From CAVXFB01 sp963760935 (lineage in GTDB: Bacteria; Planctomycetota; Planctomycetia; Pirellulales; Thermoguttaceae): a DNA stretch of 64,000 bases. Under the pieces are notes generated by a model. The model saw only the letters and a list, made by a program, of their open reading frames with translations. It had not been told where the DNA came from and did no database searches. The stretch's first letter is position 1, and each line of letters starts with the position of its first letter. The stretch covers positions 806,001 to 870,000 of the forward strand of contig CAVXFB010000003.1 of assembly GCA_963760935.1 (NCBI GenBank). The letters run 5' to 3'. Positions 27,309 through 35,045 of the stretch are shown here, in pieces. Both the position numbers and the translations under genes were made by a program.

Positions 27309-27779
27309 CTACCTTTGAAACTGCTGACACCAGAAGATCGTGCCGCTGGCCGTGCGAAACGCCGCCACGCCGATTCTGCGATGGGCCGCGTTGAGAATGT
27401 TCGCCCGATGGCCGGCCGAATTCATCCACGACTGCACCGCTTCGCTACTGTGCGATTGGCCCATGGCAATGTTCTCCGCCAGTGGTCGCCGGGTGTGAAC
27501 TAGGCTCTGAGTACGCGTCATCCATGAGGCTTGCTCTCGGGCGGTTTCCATCAACGCCTTGTCGACCTGCAATGGTGGCAGGCCGTATCGCGCCCGCTCA
27601 TTGTTGGTGTACGACACCAGATTGGCCTCGATGGCGCGCAGTTTGACGCCATCAACCGTTTGTTCCGCGGAGGCTGGGGGCTGGGGGCGGGGGGCGGGAG
27701 ATTCGGCGGCTTGAGACGCCCCGCAAGTTAGCGGCAATGCAATCGCCATCGACGCACATAGCATTTTTACAGAAATCAT
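27309..27779 (-). CDS. Secreted CAP (SCP/PR1-like) domain protein
   Basis: A 156-residue exported protein. The start at 27779 is chosen because TAGGAG lies 8 bases before it and gives a good signal peptide (MISVKMLCASMAIALPL, cleaved near SQA-AES). A proline-rich linker follows, then the CAP domain (about 45-156): NNERARYGLPPLQV, LVHTRRPLAENIAMGQ, and WMNSAGHRANILN with the usual His and Glu residues. Bacterial CAP proteins are of uncertain function. The linker (PAPRPQPPASAE) is encoded by a G/C-run repeat, like one of the inserts in the kinase at 60242. Confidence 0.9.
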   Translation of the reverse strand: MISVKMLCASMAIALPLTCGASQAAESPAPRPQPPASAEQTVDGVKLRAIEANLVSYTNNERARYGLPPLQVDKALMETAREQASWMTRTQSLVHTRRPLAENIAMGQSHSSEAVQSWMNSAGHRANILNAAHRRIGVAAFRTASGTIFWCQQFQR

Positions 27780-28020
27780 TGATAGTGCTCCTACATCTGG
27801 CATTTTGAAACCGCCGACGTACCTGCTCCGACCGGAACGTCGGCGGGCCGTCGTGGCGATAAGGTGGGCATCCTGCGGGATCTTTTCCGGCTGGCCCACG
27901 AAGATACCAGACCGGGAGCGGATTACAAGAGGGGCGAGAAGCCATGTTCCAACCGGACACGACGTTTAGGAGCCGCCGCAACTCGGCAATCTCGCGCCGA
28001 AGTTGTTTATCGGATACGAC

Positions 28021-29058
28021 TTATCGCCGCATCGTAATGCCGCAGCCGGTGAAGAACCGATCGGCCGCCGCTGTGAGCCCCACGCCGGCCGACCAGTCTA
28101 ATTGAACGTTCGGGCTGACCAGACATGTCACCCCGGCGTCGAAGTACTGCTGCGGCCGACTATCGTCCGCGTGGCGCCGAAAGAGGCCCGCCCATTCGCC
28201 AAAAACGTGCAACGGCTCGGTCAGTGCAAACCCCAGTGAAAACGATTGCTGAAGTTCGGAGTACCGGTCGTCGCTCTCGGCGGTCCAAGTTGCTGCCGTT
28301 TCGGCATCGAGCGATAGCCTTTTGGTGATTTCCCAGCCATACAAGTATCCCACGATCGGATCGACTTGGCCGCTCGTCTGATTCGGACTGCCCGCTGGCG
28401 CCGTCACAGCCGCAAGCACTGCCATCTTCGGCCACCAGCCATCCTGCTGCGTCGCGGCGTACTTGAAGCCGAACTCGATGTCGCTTAGGCCGTCCTCCTC
28501 GACGAGCCGGCCGCTGTGGGCTTGCCGACGACTATCCAACACGATTCCATCAAAATAGCAGCGAAGTTCCAACCGCTCCGCGATGCCATAGCGAAGCAGC
28601 AACTGAGGCAGTTCGTGCGAATTGGCCGTTGGGTCACCCGACTTGCCATGGGTATAGAGGTAGCCGCTCTCGATCTGCAGCCGACCGAGGCCGACCGTCG
28701 TCGGAGCTTCGGTGATATCCGGTCGATCGCTCTCCAGCGGCTCCTCCTCTCCGGCGGCCGCCTCATCCGTATCACCTTCCTTCTTGGGCCAAGTAAGGAG
28801 TCGGGCAAGAAGCGATCCTCGCGACGGTCCGGTCGACTCTTCCGCAAGCAAAGCTTCGTGCGAGACGTCTGGTTTTGCTGGTTGGGAAAAGATTGAGGAG
28901 CCGTAGGCATCGAACGTGGCAACTGTGGCGGGGTCGGGCACGAGCGTTCGGCCGCCGCCAAGCTGCTGCTCCTCGGCAAGTGCCAAAGTGGCAGCCACAA
29001 GAATCGCGATCGCGATCGCCGCAACTCGAACTACAGTCAGTGGTTGCCTGCGGCGCAT
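28021..29058 (-). CDS. Outer-membrane beta-barrel protein (phenol MetA-like)
   Basis: A 345-residue exported protein with a signal peptide (RVAAIAIAILVAATLALAEE). After a charged acidic stretch (about 75-105) it reads ESDRPDITEAPTTVGLGRLQIE, the hallmark of the transporter-like barrel family PF13557. The rest is alternating strands (LPQLLLRYGIAERLELR, IEFGFKYA, VGYLYGWE, FGEWAGLF) ending GITMRR. It likely forms an outer-membrane barrel; the substrate is unknown. No neighbour gives a functional hint. Confidence 0.85.
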   Translation of the reverse strand: MRRRQPLTVVRVAAIAIAILVAATLALAEEQQLGGGRTLVPDPATVATFDAYGSSIFSQPAKPDVSHEALLAEESTGPSRGSLLARLLTWPKKEGDTDEAAAGEEEPLESDRPDITEAPTTVGLGRLQIESGYLYTHGKSGDPTANSHELPQLLLRYGIAERLELRCYFDGIVLDSRRQAHSGRLVEEDGLSDIEFGFKYAATQQDGWWPKMAVLAAVTAPAGSPNQTSGQVDPIVGYLYGWEITKRLSLDAETAATWTAESDDRYSELQQSFSLGFALTEPLHVFGEWAGLFRRHADDSRPQQYFDAGVTCLVSPNVQLDWSAGVGLTAAADRFFTGCGITMRR

Positions 29059-29294
29059 CGGATTTGTCGAAATAAGGCGGCAATGGGCATAGCGCGCTGG
29101 GCGGCGCTCTTCGACGTTTAATCGGCTATCACAACCGCTGCCGTCGATTCAATTCAATCGGCACGAACAGCACGCACCGGCTGGCGCGATGACACACCAT
29201 GAAATCCGCGGGCGCTCGTTGCGTCTGCCCCCCGACGCCCCGCTTCACCTCGGGATGCTAGCGATCCGATATTCTCGCGCCCGAGGGCATATCG

Positions 29295-31520
29295 CTATCT
29301 TCGCGGCTTGAATACGCACACGCCAAGCGGCGGATAGGTGATGCGGATCGAAGCCGGCCGGCCGTGAGTTTGGATTGGCTCAGCCATAACGCCGGGGCCA
29401 TTGCCTAAGTTGCTGCCGGCGTAGAATGACGAGTCGCTGTTAAAGACCTCTTCGTACCAGCATTGCTCCGGCACGCCCAGCAGGTAGTCGACCCGCGGCA
29501 CGGGCGTAAAGTTGCAGGCGACGACGAGGAAATCTTTCGGGTCTTTGGCGCGGCGGACGTAGCTCAGCGTGCTGTCGTCGTGGTTGTGGCAATCGATCCA
29601 TTCAAAGCCGTGATAGTCGAAGTCGACCTCGTAGAGGGCTTTCTCGCGGCGGTACAAGCGATTCAAGTCGCCAACGCACTTCAGCAGGCCTTGATGGGTG
29701 TCCCATTGCATTAGGTCCCATTGCAGGCTCGTGTCGAAGTCCCATTCGCGCCACTGGCCAAAGTCGCTCCCCATGAACAAGAGCTTCTTGCCCGGATGCG
29801 TCCACATATAGCTGTAGAGCAAGCGAAGGTTGGCAAACTTCTGCCACAGGTCGCCGGGCATCTGATCGAGCATCGAGCCCTTGCCATGCACCACTTCGTC
29901 GTGCGACATCGGCAGCACGAAGTTCTCGTGAAAGGCATAGATCAGGCTGAAAGTCAACTCATCGTGATGGTAGCGGCGGTGAATGGGGTCATGCCGCATG
30001 AAGGTGCGGGTGTCGTTCATCCAGCCCATGTTCCATTTAAGGCTGAAACCAAGTCCACCGAGATAGGGCGGCCGCGACACGCCCGGCCAGGCGGTCGATT
30101 CTTCGGCGATCGTCAACACGCCCGGGTGCTGGATGTGGCATTGCTCGTTCAACTCCTTGAGGAAGCTGATCGCCGGCAGGTTCTCGCGCCCGCCAAACTC
30201 GTTGGGCAGCCAGTCGCCGTCTTCGCGGCTGTAATCGAGGTAGAGCATCGAGGCCACCGCGTCGACGCGAATGCCGTCAATGTGATACTTGTCCATCCAA
30301 AACAACGCGTTGGACACCAGGTAGTTGCGAACCTCGTGGCGTCCGTAATTGAAGATTTGCGTGCCCCAGTCCCGATGCTCGCCACGACGCGGGTCGGCAT
30401 GTTCGTACAACGCCGTGCCGTCGAACTGCCGCAGCCCATGCCCGTCGCGGGGAAAATGGGCCGGCACCCAGTCGAGAATCACGCCGATGCCGTGCTGGTG
30501 CAAGACGTCGACAAAGTACATGAAATCTAGCGGCGTGCCATAACGGCTCGTCGCGGCGTAGTAGCCGACCGTCTGGTAGCCCCAACTGGCCGAAAGCGGA
30601 TGCTCGCTCACCGGCAGCAACTCAACGTGCGTATAGCCGACCTCGTCGCAGTAGTCGGCCAACTGATGGGCCAGATCGCGATAGCTCAGCCATCGCGTCG
30701 GGTCGTCGCCGGGTCGCTTCCAACTTCCCAGGTGGACCTCGTAGAACGAAAGCGGCTGCTCTAGCCAGTTCGTTCCTTTTCGACGAGCCATCCATTCAGG
30801 ATCATGCCACGTGTAGCGACTCAAATCGGCTACCTTCGAGGCTGTGCGCGGCGGCACCTCGGCAGCAAATCCAAACGGATCGGCCTTCTCAAATACCTGA
30901 TGATAATGGCGCACCTGATACTTGTAGAGCGTGCCATCACCCAAGCCCGGCACGAACAATTCCCAGAAGCCGCTGGGAATGTGTTTCCGCATCGGATGCC
31001 GGCGCCCGTCCCAATTGTTGAAATCGCCGACGATGCTCACGCTCGTGGCGTTGGGGGCCCAGAGGGCAAAGTTCACTCCGTCGACACCGTCGACCTGCCG
31101 CAACTGCGCGCCCATCCGGTTGTAGCACTGCCAGTGCCGCCCCTCGTTGAGCAGATAGAGATCGTAGTCGGTCAACAAGTGCGGAAACGCATACGGATCG
31201 TGCATGGTCATGGTTTTCTTGCCGCCTTCTTCCGCAAAGCGAAGCATGTACCGCGGCGATCCATCACCATTCAAAGGACAAATGGCCTCAAACAGCCCGG
31301 CCGGATGGATCCGTCGCATCGGCTGCGTACGATTGCCGGCGGCGGGGTCGACGACCCAAGCCTGCTCCGAGGTTGGCGAAAACGCCCGCACTGCCAAGGC
31401 TCTACGCCCCGCCTGATCTACTTCGTGCGGACCAAGCAGCTCAAATGGATTCTCATGCCTTCCTTCGATCAACTGACTAATAGTATCCAACGAAGCGGTC
31501 GTTCGCACGAGCACCTCCAT
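29295..31520 (-). CDS. glgB: 1,4-alpha-glucan branching enzyme
   Basis: GlgB makes alpha-1,6 branches in glycogen. The 741-residue protein has the usual plan: an N-terminal GlgB domain (FELLGPHEV), CBM48 (about 130-220, NFALWAPNATSVSIVGDFNNW in part), the GH13 barrel, and an all-beta C-terminal domain. GH13 marks seen: DWVPAHFPRDGHG, GIRVDAVASML with the nucleophile Asp, IAEESTAWPG with the acid/base Glu, and MSHDEVVHGKGS with the transition-state Asp. It starts 10 bases after the end of a degenerate RNase H-like gene on the same strand and is probably co-transcribed with it. No other glycogen gene is in view. Confidence 0.97.
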   Translation of the reverse strand: MEVLVRTTASLDTISQLIEGRHENPFELLGPHEVDQAGRRALAVRAFSPTSEQAWVVDPAAGNRTQPMRRIHPAGLFEAICPLNGDGSPRYMLRFAEEGGKKTMTMHDPYAFPHLLTDYDLYLLNEGRHWQCYNRMGAQLRQVDGVDGVNFALWAPNATSVSIVGDFNNWDGRRHPMRKHIPSGFWELFVPGLGDGTLYKYQVRHYHQVFEKADPFGFAAEVPPRTASKVADLSRYTWHDPEWMARRKGTNWLEQPLSFYEVHLGSWKRPGDDPTRWLSYRDLAHQLADYCDEVGYTHVELLPVSEHPLSASWGYQTVGYYAATSRYGTPLDFMYFVDVLHQHGIGVILDWVPAHFPRDGHGLRQFDGTALYEHADPRRGEHRDWGTQIFNYGRHEVRNYLVSNALFWMDKYHIDGIRVDAVASMLYLDYSREDGDWLPNEFGGRENLPAISFLKELNEQCHIQHPGVLTIAEESTAWPGVSRPPYLGGLGFSLKWNMGWMNDTRTFMRHDPIHRRYHHDELTFSLIYAFHENFVLPMSHDEVVHGKGSMLDQMPGDLWQKFANLRLLYSYMWTHPGKKLLFMGSDFGQWREWDFDTSLQWDLMQWDTHQGLLKCVGDLNRLYRREKALYEVDFDYHGFEWIDCHNHDDSTLSYVRRAKDPKDFLVVACNFTPVPRVDYLLGVPEQCWYEEVFNSDSSFYAGSNLGNGPGVMAEPIQTHGRPASIRITYPPLGVCVFKPRR

Positions 31521-31529
31521 GCAGGAAAA

Positions 31530-32135
31530 CTAGGAACGATGAAGTAGGACCGAGGAAGTCAACACGGCCGCTATGCGAACACTCGTCTGCCAATACTGGG
31601 ACGCCGCGTCGATGCAGGCCGCACACAAGCTAGCTATGGCCGCGGCGTGGTATTTTATCCACGGACGGCTAACAAAACGAGCAATTATCGTATTTTTACT
31701 CCCGACGCTGTCACTATGTGGCGATGGGACGCAGTTGTGGCCGGCGTCGAACCGACGTTGACCACAGTCGACCCGGTGGAAGTGCAAGATTCGATCCATT
31801 CGTTGCCAGAGGTCAGCGTCGCGGACTGGAACCATCTGCCCAAAACACTCCCACCGCCACTCGTTTTCGCGCCACTCGGTCAGTCCGTACATAATCCCCT
31901 GTTCGACATAGCGGGTGCAGCCCACCAAGGTCACCCGCGAAGGCTGGTCTAACGATTCCAGCCCTCGGACAACCGTCAGCAGGTCGAGCCGCTCACCCCA
32001 GATGTCCGGCTCAACGTCGGACACCTCGATCGGGGTCGATCCATCCAGCGGTCGCAACACGAACCGCCATCCGCCGGGCCGCTCGGTCCGACACGTGTCG
32101 GCCAACAGCATGTAATGCGGAGTAGGGCTATTCAT
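31530..32135 (-). CDS. Degenerate RNase H-like protein
   Basis: About 201 residues from the ATG at 32135 (an upstream start at 32183 is possible). The first 120 residues align by eye with RNase HI: LLADTCRT for the first Asp block, PGGWRFVL for the beta hairpin, ERLDLLTVVRGLE for the helix that usually carries Glu (Asp here), and VTLVGCTRYVEQGI for the strand that usually carries Asp70 (Cys here). At least one catalytic carboxylate is therefore missing, so RNA cleavage is doubtful. The C-terminal 70 residues are not recognised and include a hydrophobic stretch. It precedes glgB by 10 bases. Confidence 0.7.
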   Translation of the reverse strand: MNSPTPHYMLLADTCRTERPGGWRFVLRPLDGSTPIEVSDVEPDIWGERLDLLTVVRGLESLDQPSRVTLVGCTRYVEQGIMYGLTEWRENEWRWECFGQMVPVRDADLWQRMDRILHFHRVDCGQRRFDAGHNCVPSPHSDSVGSKNTIIARFVSRPWIKYHAAAIASLCAACIDAASQYWQTSVRIAAVLTSSVLLHRS

Positions 32136-32405
32136 CGGGTTTTCCGAGCACGGAGTGTGCGAAAGTTGGGTAAGCATGCGCAATCAGTAAAGCCGTTACG
32201 GCGTTCACCGCTCACTGGGGGGCACTGTGGTGGGCAGTGGAACTGGCGGGGTCGGGCGGCATTCTTTATGTCGTCGGCAGCGACGCCGCCAACCGACGCA
32301 TTTTACTTATCGGAACCCATACCGCATCTTCTCTAGTTTATCACGCCAGTCGTGACTGGTATCTTCAGAATCTCGACTTCCCAGAGGGAACGGCGTCGGC
32401 CGCCC

Positions 32406-32620
32406 TAGAGCGTGTTTGTAAAGGGCTGTCAGCGTTCAGCTATCGGCTTTCAACTCAGCTCGCGTAAGCCAGCGCGACAGCGTCCTGTGACGCACAAGAT
32501 CTATCCAGCAGCGGAAGTCTTTGGGCAATTGGATGGCACCGACGGAACTCCCGCCACAGAAAGCTGATAGCTGACCGCTGACAGCCCGTACTAGCAGTCA
32601 CTTCTTCAAACACGCTCCTA
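32406..32620. repeat. 215-bp TA-flanked MITE-like hairpin element
   Basis: Outer inverted repeats GAGCGTGTTTG (from 32408) and CAAACACGCTCC (to 32618) are flanked on both sides by TA, the target of Tc1/IS630-type elements. A second inverted pair lies inside: GGGCTGTCAGCG with TTCAGCTATCGG near 32423-32446, and AGCTGATAGCTGACC with CGCTGACAGCCC near 32564-32588. No reading frame of note is present. A relative of the inner part lies in the 23S-5S spacer near 53070. The IS630 element sits directly against its right end. Confidence 0.75.
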
Positions 32621-32628
32621 GTGCCTCT

Positions 32629-33309
32629 TCAAGCCTGAATTGATGGGTAGAGGCGTTTGAGTTTGATCCTTGCGTCGTCAGTCGTGAACCGCCAGTCGAT
32701 GGTACAATCCGCGGCGTTACGATCCGTTTCCCAAGCAGCTACCTCCCGAATGAGCATGGGCTGATCGGGGATGCGACGATCCAGGCATTGTTTCGTGAGA
32801 ATGCTCAACTCCGTCTCCGCCATGTTCAGCCAGCTTCCATGTTTCGGCGTGTAATGGATCTCCAGCCGTTCAACTAACCGACGCGCCTCGGCCGGCTCAA
32901 ACGCTTCGTACAGGGACGCCGGCTTGTGGGTATTCAAGTTGTCCATCACCAACACGATCTTTTCCGCCTCGGGATAGTGTTCGTCCACCAACTCCCGAAT
33001 CACTTGGGCGAAGTCAATCTTGGTGCGTCGATCAGTCACCTTAACGTGGCGTTGGCCTCCCAACGGCTCGAAAAACATAAACAAGTTGGCCGTGCCATTT
33101 CGCTCGTACTCGTAGTCGACCCGTTGTGGTTGTCCCGGCTCGCATGGCAAAACAGGCCGTGTGTCTCGCACCAACTGCTTGCTCTGCTCGTCGAAACACA
33201 CTTGCGGCCGTCGCGGATCATAGGGCCGCTTGTACACCTCCAGCACGTCTTCCATCGCCGCCACAAAGTCGGCATTCTGCTGGGGTGGAATCACCCATTG
33301 CTCTCTCAA
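32629..33309 (-). CDS. IS630 transposase, C-terminal DDE part
   Basis: The 226-codon frame is the catalytic half of the transposase: CFDEQSKQL carries the first Asp/Glu block, VLVMDNLNTHKPASLYEAF the second Asp (IVLVMDNLNTH), and HYTPKHGSWLNMAETELSI the final Glu. The frame can be read back to the A7 run as KNELKPHLREQW, which is how full-length IS630 transposases read across this join, so it should be fused to the N-terminal frame. The nominal TTG start at 33309 overlaps the upstream stop region and is probably not used. Confidence 0.88.
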   Translation of the reverse strand: MREQWVIPPQQNADFVAAMEDVLEVYKRPYDPRRPQVCFDEQSKQLVRDTRPVLPCEPGQPQRVDYEYERNGTANLFMFFEPLGGQRHVKVTDRRTKIDFAQVIRELVDEHYPEAEKIVLVMDNLNTHKPASLYEAFEPAEARRLVERLEIHYTPKHGSWLNMAETELSILTKQCLDRRIPDQPMLIREVAAWETDRNAADCTIDWRFTTDDARIKLKRLYPSIQA

Positions 33310-33836
33310 GTGAGGCTTAAGTTCGTTTTTTTAAGCGTGCTACGTACGCATTCATGGCTGATGTCGTCCACGATTTGCAAGGCCACCAAGCGGTCGGCCA
33401 ACAGGTGCAGTGTCCAACGGTTCCGGCCCTCCGGCGCTTGGCTGCACGCCAACGCTATCAGACGCGCTTCTTGTTCGCCGTCCAACTTGCGATACTGTCG
33501 GCCTTCCGCCCTCTGGCGGCAGACAGCCGCTGCCGCTCCGTCTTCCACAAAGCGTTGCCGCACACGGTACACCGTAGACAGCCCGACCTCGGCAAACTCG
33601 GCAATTCGTTCGTCGCTCCACCCCGGCCCCTGCTGCGACTGGTCGGCCTTGAGCAACACTCGCGCCCGTTTCAAGAGCGATTCGCTCTGGCCTCCCTTAC
33701 GCAGCAGCGACTGCAACCATTCTCGATCTTCGACTTTCAGCCGAACGACGTGCTTGGCTTCCTTGCCCATAATCCCTCTCCTGTTTGAATCATCCAAGAC
33801 AGGAGAAGGCATAATCGAAAACAGTAAACAAGTCAA
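33306..33836 (-). CDS. IS630 transposase, N-terminal helix-turn-helix part
   Basis: The 176-residue frame is the DNA-binding half: two helix-turn-helix regions with LLRKGGQSESLLKRARVLL, WSDERIAEFAEVGLSTVYRVRQ and a C-terminal NRWTLHLLADRLVAL. It reads ...STLKKTNLSLT and stops, while the DDE half begins in the -1 frame at the same A7 run (33326-33332). A natural start may be the ATG at about 33770 (MGKEAKHVVRLKVEDRE). The element thus needs a -1 frameshift at the A run, or one A has been lost from the sequence. Confidence 0.87.
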   Translation of the reverse strand: MTCLLFSIMPSPVLDDSNRRGIMGKEAKHVVRLKVEDREWLQSLLRKGGQSESLLKRARVLLKADQSQQGPGWSDERIAEFAEVGLSTVYRVRQRFVEDGAAAAVCRQRAEGRQYRKLDGEQEARLIALACSQAPEGRNRWTLHLLADRLVALQIVDDISHECVRSTLKKTNLSLT

Positions 33837-33854
33837 CTCAGCCTTGAACGCCCA

Positions 33855-34742
33855 CTAGAGCAACGCGGTGCTGAAGTACCGCTCCGCCCGATCGGGCAAT
33901 ACGGTCGCGACATTGCCCGAGATGCGACGCGCCAGTTGCCGCGCTGCCCAGACGTTGGCCCCCGAGGAGATTCCGACCAACAGGCCAAGATCGCGGCCAA
34001 GCTGCCGGGTGGTGTCGATTGCATCTTCATCCGTCACCTCGACTACCTCATCGACCAGCGAGATATCGAGCACGGCCGGCACGAAACCGTCGCCGATTCC
34101 CTGTATCTGGTGCAATCCCGGCTCGTGGCCCAGCAAGGCGGCGACGTTCTTCGGTTCCACCGCCACGATGTGCACGTCCGGCTTGTGCTTCTTGAGAAAC
34201 TCCCCCACGCCCTGAAGGGTTCCACCGCTGCCCACGCCAGCGACGAAGCAGTCAACCTCTCCGCCGGTCTGCCGCCACAGTTCCCGCGCCGTGCCCTCGT
34301 AGTGGCAGCGCGGATTGTCGGGATTCTCGAACTGCTGCGGCACAAAGACACGCCGGTCCTCGGCCGCAATTTCGCGCACCCGTCGCACGGCACCGCCGAT
34401 GCTCTCCTCGTCGGGCGTCAGAATCAGTTCGGCGCCCAGCGCGCGAATGATCTTCTTGCGTTCCTCGCTCATACCTTGCGGCATGACGATGCGAACCTGA
34501 TAGCCCTTCAGCCGGCCGATCAGGGCGACCCCGATGCCCGTGTTGCCGCTGGTCGGCTCGACAATGATCGAGTCGGGCCGCAACCGCCCGTCCCGCTCGG
34601 CGCCCTCGAGCATCGCCAAAGCGACGCGATCTTTGATGCTGCCGCCGGGGTTGAGGAATTCGGCCTTGGCATAGATGTTCTCCCCCTTCAGCCGCACCAG
34701 GGGCGTATTGCCGATCAAGTCGAGGACGTTTTCTGTGAGCAT
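33855..34742 (-). CDS. cysK: Cysteine synthase (O-acetylserine sulfhydrylase)
   Basis: CysK makes cysteine from O-acetylserine and sulfide with pyridoxal phosphate. The 295-residue protein starting at MLTENVLDLIGNTPLVRL has the family length; the longer frame adds an unlikely basic extension. The PLP lysine is in GGSIKDRVA (about residue 38), the phosphate-binding loop is TSGNTGIG, and GVGSGGTLQGVG is the second glycine loop. VGISSGANVWAA is near the C-terminus. The stop TAG is formed with the terminal base of the IS630 element. It is divergent from the region holding the GATAGC repeat. Confidence 0.95.
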   Translation of the reverse strand: MLTENVLDLIGNTPLVRLKGENIYAKAEFLNPGGSIKDRVALAMLEGAERDGRLRPDSIIVEPTSGNTGIGVALIGRLKGYQVRIVMPQGMSEERKKIIRALGAELILTPDEESIGGAVRRVREIAAEDRRVFVPQQFENPDNPRCHYEGTARELWRQTGGEVDCFVAGVGSGGTLQGVGEFLKKHKPDVHIVAVEPKNVAALLGHEPGLHQIQGIGDGFVPAVLDISLVDEVVEVTDEDAIDTTRQLGRDLGLLVGISSGANVWAARQLARRISGNVATVLPDRAERYFSTALL

Positions 34743-34863
34743 GACAGTCGCCGGGGAAAGAGCCGCGAGCAAATGACCATACTTGCGAGCCCGGATTGTA
34801 GCATCGCCCCATGACCGTCGAAAGCCAGAATTGCCGCCAGGCGCAGTCACCAATTGTGCCATT

Positions 34864-34980
34864 GGGTGGCACCGATAGCTTCGCTATCGGTGTGCCGACA
34901 GGCACGAGAGGGTGTTTCAGCAGTGGCGGGAGCCTCGCGCGGCGTCGCCGCCCCGATAGCCGAGCTATCGCGGCCACCCT
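34864..34980. repeat. GATAGC palindromic element, full copy
   Basis: A 117-base element with inverted ends: GGGTGGCACCGATAGC at the left and its near complement (GAGCTATCGCGGCCACCC) at the right. Near the left end is the perfect hairpin CCGATAGCTTCGCTATCGG. It shares more than 90 aligned bases with the copy at 37247 and its first half with the stretch at 39166 inside recQ. It carries no reading frame and lies between cysK and the DUF4139 gene. Confidence 0.85.
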
Positions 34981-35045
34981 GGAAGGCAATCCGTCTTCAC
35001 CGCAAGCGCTTATCGCGGCCGTGCCACAACCCGGCCCTTTCCAGG

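Larger units (their letters stand above)
32619..33857 (-). mobile_element. IS630-family insertion sequence
   Basis: The element encodes an IS630 transposase in two frames. Its ends are imperfect inverted repeats of about 25 bases: left, starting at 32621, reads GTGCCTCTTCAAGCCTGAAT; right, read from the other strand starting at 33855, reads GTGGGCGTTCAAGGCTGAGT. A TA flanks each end (32619-32620 and 33856-33857), as expected for this family. The right TA is part of the cysK stop codon, and the terminal G of the element completes TAG. The transposase stop lies inside the left repeat. Confidence 0.88.
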
